A stretch of 64,000 bases of DNA, from NCBI GenBank assembly GCA_028718605.1, contig JAQULM010000002.1, positions 186,001-250,000 of the forward strand, read 5' to 3'. Positions 32,957 through 41,764 of this stretch are shown here, one piece after another. The DNA is from Patescibacteria group bacterium. GTDB lineage: Bacteria > Patescibacteria > ABY1 > UBA10025 > JAHIVO01. The translations under genes were made by a program, and so were the position numbers. A model generated the notes under the pieces. It saw only the letters and a program-made list of their open reading frames with translations. It did not search any database and was not told the origin of the DNA. Numbering within the stretch: position 1 is the first letter of the stretch; each line of letters begins with the position of its first letter.

Positions 32957-32976
32957 GCTCCGGCTGCCCCCGGAGC
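32957..32976 (-). promoter_or_regulatory. Leader hairpin upstream of 32295-32888
   Basis: GCTCCGG (32957-32963) pairs with CCGGAGC (32970-32976) in the 5' leader, followed on the minus strand by ATTTTC. It lies between the promoter and the start codon, so it may act as an attenuator or stabilise the mRNA. The U-tract is short, so strong termination is doubtful. Confidence 0.5.
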
Positions 32977-32998
32977 GTTAGCTATTTTGTGTTATGGT

Positions 32999-33027
32999 AC
33001 TGTACCAAGAGGTCTATCCGGTGTCAA
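32999..33027 (-). promoter_or_regulatory. Promoter of 32295-32888
   Basis: Consensus TTGACA (33027-33022) and TACAGT (33004-32999), 17 bp apart, on the minus strand. Confidence 0.78.
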
Positions 33028-33045
33028 CCCAGAGAATATAGAAGT

Positions 33046-33078
33046 GCGGCACTTTCCCTGTCCCATGGAAAGTGCCGC
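33046..33078 (-). terminator. Strong hairpin after 33100-33522
   Basis: Perfect 12-bp stem GCGGCACTTTCC (33046-33057) with GGAAAGTGCCGC (33067-33078) and a 9-nt loop, 21 nt after the stop codon. No real U-tract follows (CACTTCTATAT), so it may protect the 3' end or act as an atypical terminator. It lies just upstream of the next promoter. Confidence 0.6.
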
Positions 33079-33099
33079 AACGTAAGCTCCATACCCAAT

Positions 33100-33522
33100 T
33101 CACTGCAGCTCAATCTCGAACTCCTCCTTCCCGACATACCGAGTAAACTCCTCGAGGAACGGGCATTTCTGCGCGGCAATAGTTCTCCCGACGATCTCCC
33201 ACCAGTGTTCGACCTTCGAAATTATATTATCCCCGACCTGGTGCAAGACCGACGCAAGTAGTGGGTCATCGTTCAGCGCCGCTGCTAGAGCGATCCTCGT
33301 TCCGCCGTACTCGTCACCGTGAATCGACAAGAGTTCGACCTCCTCGCTCAACACTTGAAACTTGAGATAGCGATTTCCGAACGTCTTGTCTGGCATCGGA
33401 TTGACAAACAATATTCGATATGACTGGGAATGCGGTCCGACTGAAATATGGATCGAGCCCCGATACCGGTGAATATGCGGCTGGAGCTGCTCGAGGTAGG
33501 TACGGACAATCATAGTAGGCAT
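33100..33522 (-). CDS. Hypothetical protein (140 aa), unrecognised
   Basis: The start chosen is the ATG at 33522, 6 nt after a perfect AAAGGAGG. A longer frame to 33666 would run through the promoter and into the recA terminator. The product begins MPTMIVRTYLEQLQPHIHRYRG and is soluble, with strands ('SIHISVGPHSQSYRILFVNP', 'RYLKFQVLSEEVELLSIHGDE') followed by helices ('RIALAAALNDDPLLASVLHQVGD', 'KVEHWWEIVGRTIAAQ') and an acidic tail. No family is recognised. It has its own consensus promoter (33595-33623) and a 12-bp hairpin after it, so it is a one-gene unit between recA and 32295-32888. Confidence 0.8.
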   Translation of the reverse strand: MPTMIVRTYLEQLQPHIHRYRGSIHISVGPHSQSYRILFVNPMPDKTFGNRYLKFQVLSEEVELLSIHGDEYGGTRIALAAALNDDPLLASVLHQVGDNIISKVEHWWEIVGRTIAAQKCPFLEEFTRYVGKEEFEIELQ

Positions 33523-33594
33523 CGTTGCCTCCTTTCTCCGCGTATGGAACGTGCTGGGCCCCCGATAGTAAAGATCAGTGGAAATATTCAGACA

Positions 33595-33623
33595 ATAATA
33601 GCCCGAAAAATTAGATTTGTCAA
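33595..33623 (-). promoter_or_regulatory. Promoter of 33100-33522
   Basis: TTGACA (33623-33618) and TATTAT (33600-33595), 17 bp apart, starting 9 bp after the recA terminator. The same pair of boxes and spacing occurs before the TrmB-like gene at 63765. Confidence 0.85.
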
Positions 33624-33631
33624 TGGTATTC

Positions 33632-33661
33632 AAAAACCCGTACGGATTTTCCCCGTACGGG
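33632..33661 (-). terminator. Rho-independent terminator of the ftsK-rodZ-recA operon
   Basis: Perfect 9-bp stem CCCGTACGG (33637-33645) with CCGTACGGG (33653-33661), followed on the minus strand by TTTTTG, 27 nt after the recA stop. Confidence 0.9.
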
Positions 33662-33688
33662 CCCATTATTCAACATGCTATGGAAATC

Positions 33689-34732
33689 CTATGCGGCGCG
33701 CTCTCGCTCTGCCTGTTCTGCTGCTTCAAAGACTTTCTTCTTGATCTCCTCGACGAGTTTCTGGTTCGCTCTCAGCGCGAGGCGCGCTGCCTCATGGCCG
33801 ACGCCGAGCTTAGTTTCACCATATTCAAACGTATTGCCGACTTTTTTCACAACACCATTCAAAACGCCGGCATCGAGCACATCGCCTGCGATTGAAATTC
33901 CTTCATTATACATGATGTCAAACTCGCACGTGCGGAACGGCGGGGCAACCTTGTTCTTCACGATCTTGCACTTGACGCGGTTGCCGATCGACAGGTCGCC
34001 TTTCTTGATCTGCGCCGCGCGGCGCACTTCGATGCGGACAGAGGCGTAGAATTTCAGCGCCATGCCTCCGGTCGTGGTTTCGGGATTGCCGAAGAAGACG
34101 CCGATTTTCATGCGCGTCTGGTTGATAAAAATGACGACGGTTTTCGTCTTCGAAACGATACCCGCGAGCTTCCGGAGCGCCTGGCTCATGAGCCGCGCCT
34201 GTAAACCCATGTGCTGATCACCCATTTCACCCTCAATTTCCGCTTTCGGTACGAGCGCGGCAACCGAATCGATAACGACCACATCGACGCCATTTGACCG
34301 GACCAGCGTCTCGGTGATTTCCAGCGCTTGCTCGCCGGTATCCGGCTGGGAAATTAATAGTTCATCAATATTAACGCCAATTTTCTTCGCGTACTCCGGA
34401 TCCAACGCGTGCTCAGCATCGACGAACGCCGCGGTACCGCCCATGCGCTGGACTGAGGCAACGACATGCTGTGCGAGCGTCGTCTTGCCGGACGCTTCGG
34501 GACCGTAAATCTCGATGATGCGGCCGCGCGGTACGCCGCCGACACCGAGTGCGAGGTCGAGCGAGAGGCACCCTGTCGGAACGGCATCAACCTGGATTTT
34601 CTTCGCCTCACCGAGGCGCATGATGGAACCGTCGCCGAAACGCTCTTTGATCTGTTCTATCGCTTCCTGCGCTGCACGCGCTTTTCCGTGCTTGGCGCTG
34701 TCTTCGCTGCTGGTATGGTGTTGTTTTGGCAT
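33689..34732 (-). CDS. recA: Recombinase RecA
   Basis: The 347-residue product is a full-length RecA: Walker A GPEASGKT at residues 77-84, the 'DPEYAKKIGVNIDELLISQPDTGEQALEI' region, Walker B 'VDVVVIDSVAALVPKAEIEGEMGD', loop 2 region 'NQTRMKIGVFFGNPETTTGG', and a basic C-terminal domain. RecA coats single-stranded DNA and drives strand exchange, recombination repair and the SOS response. The usual GPESSGKT reads GPEASGKT here, a mild change. It is the last gene of an operon, 14 nt after the rodZ-like gene, and is closed by the terminator at 33632-33661. No LexA-type operator was recognised, and no separate promoter was found. Confidence 0.97.
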   Translation of the reverse strand: MPKQHHTSSEDSAKHGKARAAQEAIEQIKERFGDGSIMRLGEAKKIQVDAVPTGCLSLDLALGVGGVPRGRIIEIYGPEASGKTTLAQHVVASVQRMGGTAAFVDAEHALDPEYAKKIGVNIDELLISQPDTGEQALEITETLVRSNGVDVVVIDSVAALVPKAEIEGEMGDQHMGLQARLMSQALRKLAGIVSKTKTVVIFINQTRMKIGVFFGNPETTTGGMALKFYASVRIEVRRAAQIKKGDLSIGNRVKCKIVKNKVAPPFRTCEFDIMYNEGISIAGDVLDAGVLNGVVKKVGNTFEYGETKLGVGHEAARLALRANQKLVEEIKKKVFEAAEQAERERAA

Positions 34733-34746
34733 AGGAAAAAAATTAT

Positions 34747-35439
34747 TTATTGGCTCGTTGGTTCATCGGGTGCTCGTTGTACGACCCGGCGCGTAATAAT
34801 AGCTTCTTTGCTCCGTTTTGTGTGTGCGGTTACCGTAATGGTATTCACACCGCCCGTCAGGTCGATCTTTTCGGAAAACGTACCATCGGAGCTCAGAATA
34901 ACATTCTTACCATTGATCGCAACCGTCGCTTCAGGAACGGTACGCCCTTCGAGGAGCACCTGGCGCTCCGTAATAATAGCATAATCAACAGGATTACTCA
35001 CCACAAGTTCCGGGGGTGCAAATATCTCGGTAACTTTAAAAATTACATACCCGAGACACGCCCCAATCACGATGACGATGAAAATAATCCGGAAAAGTTT
35101 CGGGGTAATGTAGGCGCGGGGAACCGAGTGTTTCGGAGTGAAGAGCCGCCCCTTGGCATGGTCTCGGATGACTTTTTTCTCCTGCTGGCGGTATAATCCG
35201 AGCACAAAATCGGCACTGACATTCAGAAACCGGGCATACTCCCGCAGGAACCCCTCGATATATACATGGCCCGGCAGCTCCTGGTACGCTCCCCGTTCCA
35301 GTGCGGCGAGGTACTCCGCCCGTATCTGGGTTGCCGCTGCGGCTTCATCGACGGTTTTGCCCATTTCTTCGCGTACTTTCCGCAAGCGTTCACCCAGGGT
35401 TTTCGAACGCTCCACTCTCCGTGTTGAAAAAATATGCAT
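34747..35439 (-). CDS. rodZ: RodZ-like protein: HTH domain, membrane span, Ig-like tail
   Basis: The 230-residue product has a RodZ-type helix-turn-helix at residues ~14-80 ('LGERLRKVREEMGKTVDEAA', 'IRAEYLAALERGAYQELPG', 'VYIEGFLREYARFLNV'), a basic stretch, one transmembrane helix (~116-136, 'IIFIVIVIGACLGYVIF') and a short external Ig-like domain ('NPVDYAIITERQVLLEGRTVPEATVAINGK', 'GVNTITVTAHTK'). RodZ links the MreB cytoskeleton to the wall-synthesis machinery in rod-shaped cells. Here the external domain is a Gram-positive-like Ig fold rather than the long DUF4115 region of E. coli. AGGAG precedes the ATG. The gene lies between ftsK and recA, 20 and 14 nt away, so shape or division and recombination genes share a transcript. 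Confidence 0.85.
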   Translation of the reverse strand: MHIFSTRRVERSKTLGERLRKVREEMGKTVDEAAAATQIRAEYLAALERGAYQELPGHVYIEGFLREYARFLNVSADFVLGLYRQQEKKVIRDHAKGRLFTPKHSVPRAYITPKLFRIIFIVIVIGACLGYVIFKVTEIFAPPELVVSNPVDYAIITERQVLLEGRTVPEATVAINGKNVILSSDGTFSEKIDLTGGVNTITVTAHTKRSKEAIITRRVVQRAPDEPTSQ

Positions 35440-35459
35440 AAGCTCCTGATGCCAACAAC

Positions 35460-37754
35460 TTATTGAGGGTCTTCCGGCGCTCCCGCATCATCTTCCGGAT
35501 TCTCGGGTGGATACTCGTCCGTCCCCTCGTCCGGATACGCATCGTGGTCTGGCGCGCCATCCCGGGGAACGAGAATTTCACGCGGTTTTGCGCCGTCGCC
35601 AGGCCCAATAACACCCTGTTCCTCCATAATATCAAGCAAGCGGGCAGCGCGGGCATACCCAACCCGCAACCGCCGCTGGAGCAGCGATGCCGACGCTTTT
35701 CCCGTTTTGATAACGAGGTCTTTCGCCTGGCTCAGGAGCTCGTCGTCGCCCATGTCTTCAAAATTTCCTACAAGCGTACGGTCAACAACCTTGACAGTCA
35801 CGTCCTCCTGGTATTCCGGCGTCCCCTGGCTCTTCAGGAAACTCGCAATGCGCGTAATCTCCTGATCAGTGACATACGCGCACTGGAGGCGTTTAGGTTT
35901 GGATAATTGGGAGGATATATAGAGCATATCGCCTCGCCCCAGCAGTTTTTCTGCCCCCGAAGAATCCAAAATCGTGCGAGAGTCAACGACGGATGCCACC
36001 GAGAAAGCGATGCGTGTGGTGATGTTCGCTTTAATCAATCCGGTGATAATATCGACCGACGGGCGCTGGGTAGCGAGTATCAGGTGGATGCCGACTGCGC
36101 GCGCCATCTGGGCAAGCCGTATAATCGCGGCCTCCACTTCATTCGCGGCGACAGACATTAAATCAGCAAGCTCATCAATCACGACAACCAGATATGGCAT
36201 AGTATTCCCGTTGTCACTATTGTACGCGTGGATATCGCGGTGCCCGGTTTTCGACAGGAGCTGGAACCGGCGATCCATCTCCGCGACAACCCACCGCAGT
36301 GCGTTAATCGTCTTGTCAATTTCGTTAATGACGGGGGTGATGAGATGCGGGATTCCATTGTAGACGGAGAATTCGACCCGTTTCGGATCAATGAGAATAA
36401 GTTTGAGCTCGTCTGGCGAATTTTGGTACAGGAGGCTCAGCAGTATGGTATTGAGGCACACTGATTTTCCGGAACCTGTTGCGCCAGCAACCAGCAGGTG
36501 CGGCATCGGATCGACATCGGCGAGCCAGATGTGCCCCGCGACGTCTTTGCCGACGCCGATGGTCAGCTTCGACTTGCGCTTCTTGAATTCGCGGCTGGTC
36601 AGCACGTCCTTAAGTTTAACGATCGCAACTGCCTGGTTCGGCACCTCGATGCCAACCAACGACTTGCCTGGAATCGGCGCCTCAATACGGATCGGGTGCG
36701 CTGCGAGTGCGAGCGCAAGGTCGTTTGACAGTGAAGTGATCTGGGCAAGTTTGACGCCCTCGGCCGGCTTCAGCGTATACTGGGTAACCGTCGGGCCAAC
36801 TTTCACTTCGTCCATTTCAACTTCAATCCCAAAATTATACAGCGTCCGCTGGATTTTCTCTTTATGCGCCTCGATATCTCCGCTCAGCGGCTTGGTCGTG
36901 CTCGCATCAAGCAGGTCGAGTGGAATCTCGACACGCTTCCGTACCGTTGGCCGCGGAGCGCCGAAAAGCCCAAGTTGCTCCTCCTTCGCAGACTGGGTTG
37001 CCGCATTCGGAGTTACGGATTGCGCCGCTTGACCGGCAACCTCCTTCACGCCAAACACCGCTTCCTGAGAAGTTCCGCCATCGTCCGCCCGGGATGAAGC
37101 CTCATCGCCCTCTTCTGGCTCATTCAGATTACTGCGCAACCGCGAAGAAAATTCACCGAACCGCCCTGTCATCCGGCGTACAACTGAACCGCTCCGGTAC
37201 AACCGCTGAAGAGAAATATCAAACAGTACCATTACCGAAACTATCAGAATAGCAAAGAGTAGCACACCGCCTGCCCACGGCCCAAGCGCTTTCTGCACCG
37301 GATATGAAAGAATGAGCCCACTATACCCCCCGCCACGACCATCTGCAAAGTGCTTCATCATCTCTCCCGATGGAACGAATACGAGGTGCAATATCGACGT
37401 TATGCTCAGTATGAAAAGCCCGCATCCGATATAATTCATGGTACGGAGGGCAAATTGCTGTGGCCGCAATGCAATATACCCAAAAACGAACAAGAGGAGG
37501 GGGATTATAAACCTGCCCCAGCCGAATCCATACACCAGCCCGGTATTGATCATTTCTCCGAATCTCCCCGCCCACCCGCATAAACTGAACAGTGTGAGCA
37601 CGGCAAATGTAAAAATGATGACAACAATTATTCCGCGCTTCGTTTCAGACCGCAGCCGAGGAGCGGCGAGCGGAGCAGCAGGACGTTCACGCTCATCGTG
37701 ATCCGCCTCTCTCTTATACTCCTTCAAATATTCTTTTTTTGTCTTCTTCGACAT
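35460..37754 (-). CDS. ftsK: DNA translocase FtsK/SpoIIIE
   Basis: The 764-residue product starts with a charged region, then four hydrophobic helices (residues ~41-190), a linker of about 100 residues, and the motor domain. Walker A is 'AGATGSGKSV' (~422-431) and Walker B 'VVVIDELADLM' (~520). Downstream come 'RLAQMARAVGIHLILATQRPSVDIITGLIKANI' and 'SSGAEKLLGRGDML'. The C-terminal winged-helix gamma domain (~685-745, 'LLQRRLRVGYARAARLLDIMEEQGV') reads oriented KOPS/SRS-type sequences. FtsK pumps DNA through the septum and promotes chromosome dimer resolution. It is short for the family because the linker is brief. First gene of the ftsK-rodZ-recA operon, with its promoter at 37791-37819. Confidence 0.96.
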   Translation of the reverse strand: MSKKTKKEYLKEYKREADHDERERPAAPLAAPRLRSETKRGIIVVIIFTFAVLTLFSLCGWAGRFGEMINTGLVYGFGWGRFIIPLLLFVFGYIALRPQQFALRTMNYIGCGLFILSITSILHLVFVPSGEMMKHFADGRGGGYSGLILSYPVQKALGPWAGGVLLFAILIVSVMVLFDISLQRLYRSGSVVRRMTGRFGEFSSRLRSNLNEPEEGDEASSRADDGGTSQEAVFGVKEVAGQAAQSVTPNAATQSAKEEQLGLFGAPRPTVRKRVEIPLDLLDASTTKPLSGDIEAHKEKIQRTLYNFGIEVEMDEVKVGPTVTQYTLKPAEGVKLAQITSLSNDLALALAAHPIRIEAPIPGKSLVGIEVPNQAVAIVKLKDVLTSREFKKRKSKLTIGVGKDVAGHIWLADVDPMPHLLVAGATGSGKSVCLNTILLSLLYQNSPDELKLILIDPKRVEFSVYNGIPHLITPVINEIDKTINALRWVVAEMDRRFQLLSKTGHRDIHAYNSDNGNTMPYLVVVIDELADLMSVAANEVEAAIIRLAQMARAVGIHLILATQRPSVDIITGLIKANITTRIAFSVASVVDSRTILDSSGAEKLLGRGDMLYISSQLSKPKRLQCAYVTDQEITRIASFLKSQGTPEYQEDVTVKVVDRTLVGNFEDMGDDELLSQAKDLVIKTGKASASLLQRRLRVGYARAARLLDIMEEQGVIGPGDGAKPREILVPRDGAPDHDAYPDEGTDEYPPENPEDDAGAPEDPQ

Positions 37755-37790
37755 ACGCCTGCAGTGTCGTTTTGGTTCACTTATGGATGC

Positions 37791-37819
37791 AGTGTATCAC
37801 GTATACGAGCCTGTTTCAA
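37791..37819 (-). promoter_or_regulatory. Promoter of the ftsK-rodZ-recA operon
   Basis: TTGAAA (37819-37814) and TACACT (37796-37791), 17 bp apart, with a leader of about 30 nt before the ftsK ATG. No U-tract terminator was seen between the rpoC stop and this promoter, so some read-through from rpoBC is possible. Confidence 0.72.
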
Positions 37820-37895
37820 TCAAAATGGACCTTCATTTGTAATGCAGGGGAAGGTTTGCGGAATGCAGAGACGACGCGAGAGACACCGGAAAATA

Positions 37896-40800
37896 TTACG
37901 TGCGGTGGAATCCCGTTCCTGCAGGAATGAGCTTGCCGATGATCACGTTTTCTTTCAGTCCTCGGAGATGGTCGACCTTCCCGGACACGGCAGCATCAAT
38001 AAGGACACGTGCCGTCTCCTGGAAAGACGCTGCCGACAGGAAGCTGTCGATCGAAAGGGATGCCTTGGTGATTCCGAGCAGCAGCTGCTCGCCGATAGCC
38101 GGTTTTCCGCCTTTTTTCTTCGCTTCATCGTTTGCCTCGACAAAACGCGTCCGCTCAATGATCTCGCCGGAAAGAAAACTCGTATCGCCGGGTTCCTTGA
38201 TATACACCCGCGAGAACATCTGCCGGATTACGATCTCGATATGCTTGTCGTTCAATTTTTGGCCCTGGGATGAATAAATGTATTGGATTTCTTTCAAAAT
38301 GTACCGCTCAACCGCCTCTTGCCCGGAAAGGTAAAATAATTGGTGCAAGTCGAGGCTGCCGTCCGTCAGCTGGTCACCGACATTCACGAGATCTCCGTCC
38401 TTGATCCATGGCAGCTGCCCCGTCGGCACTTGGTACTCTTTTTTCTTGTCACGTTCGGCAACAATAGTAATTTTCCCGTTGGCAACTCTTGCGGTACCTC
38501 CCAAACGCGCTTTTATCTCAGTGGTGCCGTCAATATACAGAACTTGATCGGCGTTTACCGTTTCGCCGTCCTTCACCTTGACGGTTATTCCCTTGGTGCG
38601 CTTGGGGAGCGGATACTCAGTTTCATCAATGCCCCGATGGGCTACAACGATTTTTTTCATGTTCTTGCCCTCATCAACAATCGACGCTTTCCCGGTAACT
38701 CCTGCGATCAACGCCGGCCGCCGGATTGGCCGCGCCTCGAAGAGCTCTTCAACGCGGGGCAACCCCTGGGTGATATCCTGCCCTGCGACGCCGCCCGTAT
38801 GGAACGTCCGCATGGTGAGCTGCGTGCCGGGTTCGCCGATACTCTGTGCCGCAATGATACCGATTGCGGTGCCGAATTCAACAGTTTTATTGAAACCGAG
38901 GTCGTACCCATAGCACGTCTGGCACAAACCCCAGCGAGTCTTGCAACGCAAGCTTGAACGGATCTTCAATTCGGCAAGCTTGAGCTTGGCGATCTTGGGC
39001 AGATCGGATTCAGTGATAACTTGGCTGGCCTTCACGAGAACCTTCTTGCCCTTGGGATCAATGATGTCCTCGACAGGAGCACGTCCAAGCATGCGGTTCT
39101 CAAAGTCTTCGCCCATCTGGTCGCTTTCTGCCCGGGTAATCAGGAAGCCTTCCGTATCACCACAATCCTCCTCGGTGATGATGACATCCTGCGACACGTC
39201 AATCAGGCGGCGCGTGAGATACCCTGCGTTCGCAGTTCGGAGAGCGGTATCGGACAAGCCTTTACGCGCACCGTGAGTTGATATGAAATACTCGAGCACG
39301 TCAAATCCTTCCTTGAAGCTTCCGCGGACCGGCAGCTCGATCGTCTCACCGGCAGGGTTCGTCACGAGGCCTTTCATGCCCATCATCTGTGTCGTTTGCG
39401 CCCAAGAACCGCGTGCGCCCGATTCAATCATCGAAAAAACAGAACCTTGCGGATTCAGCGCTTCGCGGCTCGCCTTCTGTATGCGGTCCTTCGCCTGCGC
39501 CCAGAGCTCGATGACCTTCATGTGGCGCTCGTCATTGGTCAATAACCCCTGCTCATAGTGAGCCTGAACTTCATCAAGGAGCGTCTCCGCTTCGTGGATA
39601 ATCATGTATTTATCATCCGGAGTCACCAGATCGCCCATTCCCCAGCTGATGCCGGACGTCGTCAGATAGCGGAACGACAGCTTTTTCACCTTATCCAGCA
39701 GTATAACCACCTCTTCACGTGGAAGCTTATGGAGGAATGTGCTGATGAGCTTGGTCAAAGACCGCCGATCAATGACCTCATTGATGAAACCAGTGCCGGC
39801 GGGAAGCACACTGTTGAAAATAATGCGCCCGGATGACGTAAGAAACATCTCCTTCCCTATCTTCACGCGAACTTCATCCTGTATATGAATACGCCCAAGC
39901 TGGTATGCGGTAAGTGTTTCTTCAACCGAGCAAAAGCTCTTCAGGGTTTCAGCCGGATGCTGCTTCATCATCGTCAGATAGTAGCACCCGAGCACGATAT
40001 CCTGGGTTGGTGAAATTATTGGCGAACCAGTCGAGGGTTTCAATAAGTTTTTTATCGAAGCAATGAGGTCTGCTGCTTCCTTCTTCGCATTTTCAGTCAA
40101 CGGGACATGCACGGCCATCTGGTCGCCGTCAAAGTCAGCATTGAACGCCGGGCAAACGAGGGGGTGTATCTGGATCGCCTTGCCTTCGATGAGAACCGGC
40201 CTGAACGCCTGGATGCCTAAGCGGTGGAGCGTCGGCGCGCGATTGAGGAGGACGTGGGCGCCGCGGGTCACCTCTTCAAGGATATCCCATACTTCAGCCC
40301 TGCCTGCCTCGATAAAACGGCTGGCGCTTCGGACGTTGTGCACGAATTCACGCTTAATCAATTGGCTGATGATAAATGGTTTAAAAAGTTCCAGCGCCAT
40401 CCGCTTGGGCAATCCGCACTCATCCATCTTCAGGTGCGGACCGACGACAATAACTGACCGGCCCGAGTAATCGACGCGCTTCCCCAAGAGGTTCTGACGG
40501 AACCGGCCTTGTTTGCCCTTCAGGATATCGGCAATCGATTTCAGCATGCGCTTTTGGCCTGTTGAGGCAGTGACGGTCTTGCCGTGTCGGGCGTTGTTGT
40601 CGATCAGGGCATCAACCGCTTCCTGCAGCATACGCTTCTCGTTTCGCTGGATGACTTCCGGCGCGTTCAATGCGATTAGGCGCTTCAAGCGATTGTTGCG
40701 GTTGATGACGCGGCGATACAAATCATTGAGGTCAGAGGCGGCAAACCGGCCGCCATCAAGCTGCACCATAGGACGGAGGTCCGGCGGAATAACCGGAATG

Positions 40801-41759
40801 ACCGTTAAAATCATCCATTCGGGCCGCAGTTTGTTGATCTGCAAATTCTTGAACAATTTCAGGCGGCGAACCGCGCGACGGCGCTTCCCTTCAGGCGCAC
40901 TTAAAACTTCCGCCTCAAGCCGAACGATTTCCGAGCTGAGATCTATAGCCCGCAGCAGTTCATGGACAGCTTCGGCGCCAATCGATGCTTCAAATACATG
41001 CCCATATTTCAACGAAAGGTCGCGGTACATCTGCTCAGAAATAATCTGCAGGGGACGCAACCCCTTCAGCTCGCGCTTCGCGAGGTCGACAGCCTCACCG
41101 AGGTCCCGCAGTTTCTCATCGCGCATCTGGCTATTCGCGGCAAGCTCCTCGTCGAGCTCCTTGATGAACGTACTCTTCTTCGCCCCTTCTTTTTCTTCTT
41201 CGACGTCCTTCGCGCGGCGCTGCTTGATATCATTCGCAATCCTCGAAAACTCCGCTTCGATGGACTTTTTCTTCGCCTGGTGCTCAACGTCGATCTGTTT
41301 CAGGGTTTCTTCGCGGAGCGTATCGTCAACGTGGGTAATAATGTAATTCGCGAAATAAATGACTTTCTCGAGATCCTGGATTGAGAGGTCGAGGATGAGG
41401 CCAATCTTCGACGGAACGCCCCGGAGGAACCAAATGTGCGAAACGGGAGCCGCAAGCTTAATATGCCCCATTCGCTCGCGACGGACAACGCTCCTCGTGA
41501 CCTCCACTCCGCACTTGTCGCAGACGATTCCCTTATACCGGACTTTCTTATACTTCCCGCAATAGCACTCCCAGTCTTTCGTGGGACCAAAAATCTTCTC
41601 GCAGAAAAGGCCGTCCTTTTCCGGCTTCTGGGTCCGGTAGTTCACGGTCTCTGGCTTCAGCACCTCGCCGTGGGACCAACCCAATATATCTTCAGGCGAC
41701 CCGAGTTTCAGCCGGATAGCCTTGAATTCAATCGCTTTTTGTTCCCGGTCAAGTATCAT
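37896..41759 (-). CDS. rpoC: DNA-directed RNA polymerase subunit beta'
   Basis: The 1287-residue product has the N-terminal zinc site ('CYCGKYKKVRYKGIVCDKCGVEVT', residues ~61-84), the clamp, the catalytic 'NADFDGDQMAVH' (about 540-551) that holds the active-site magnesium, the bridge-helix and trigger-loop region ('GSWAQTTQMMGMKGL', 'TRRLIDVSQDVIITEEDCG'), and the second zinc site ('CKTRWGLCQTCYGYD'). It is compact, as in Patescibacteria, without large lineage insertions. It catalyses RNA synthesis with beta, alpha and omega. It starts 5 nt after the rpoB stop, so the genes are co-transcribed and probably translationally coupled. No clear U-tract terminator follows. Confidence 0.98.
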   Translation of the reverse strand: MILDREQKAIEFKAIRLKLGSPEDILGWSHGEVLKPETVNYRTQKPEKDGLFCEKIFGPTKDWECYCGKYKKVRYKGIVCDKCGVEVTRSVVRRERMGHIKLAAPVSHIWFLRGVPSKIGLILDLSIQDLEKVIYFANYIITHVDDTLREETLKQIDVEHQAKKKSIEAEFSRIANDIKQRRAKDVEEEKEGAKKSTFIKELDEELAANSQMRDEKLRDLGEAVDLAKRELKGLRPLQIISEQMYRDLSLKYGHVFEASIGAEAVHELLRAIDLSSEIVRLEAEVLSAPEGKRRRAVRRLKLFKNLQINKLRPEWMILTVIPVIPPDLRPMVQLDGGRFAASDLNDLYRRVINRNNRLKRLIALNAPEVIQRNEKRMLQEAVDALIDNNARHGKTVTASTGQKRMLKSIADILKGKQGRFRQNLLGKRVDYSGRSVIVVGPHLKMDECGLPKRMALELFKPFIISQLIKREFVHNVRSASRFIEAGRAEVWDILEEVTRGAHVLLNRAPTLHRLGIQAFRPVLIEGKAIQIHPLVCPAFNADFDGDQMAVHVPLTENAKKEAADLIASIKNLLKPSTGSPIISPTQDIVLGCYYLTMMKQHPAETLKSFCSVEETLTAYQLGRIHIQDEVRVKIGKEMFLTSSGRIIFNSVLPAGTGFINEVIDRRSLTKLISTFLHKLPREEVVILLDKVKKLSFRYLTTSGISWGMGDLVTPDDKYMIIHEAETLLDEVQAHYEQGLLTNDERHMKVIELWAQAKDRIQKASREALNPQGSVFSMIESGARGSWAQTTQMMGMKGLVTNPAGETIELPVRGSFKEGFDVLEYFISTHGARKGLSDTALRTANAGYLTRRLIDVSQDVIITEEDCGDTEGFLITRAESDQMGEDFENRMLGRAPVEDIIDPKGKKVLVKASQVITESDLPKIAKLKLAELKIRSSLRCKTRWGLCQTCYGYDLGFNKTVEFGTAIGIIAAQSIGEPGTQLTMRTFHTGGVAGQDITQGLPRVEELFEARPIRRPALIAGVTGKASIVDEGKNMKKIVVAHRGIDETEYPLPKRTKGITVKVKDGETVNADQVLYIDGTTEIKARLGGTARVANGKITIVAERDKKKEYQVPTGQLPWIKDGDLVNVGDQLTDGSLDLHQLFYLSGQEAVERYILKEIQYIYSSQGQKLNDKHIEIVIRQMFSRVYIKEPGDTSFLSGEIIERTRFVEANDEAKKKGGKPAIGEQLLLGITKASLSIDSFLSAASFQETARVLIDAAVSGKVDHLRGLKENVIIGKLIPAGTGFHRT

Positions 41760-41764
41760 AAGTG

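Noticed and set aside
37855..37900. Terminator directly after rpoC
   Set aside because: Only a 5-bp CACCG/CGGTG pairing without a U-tract could be found.
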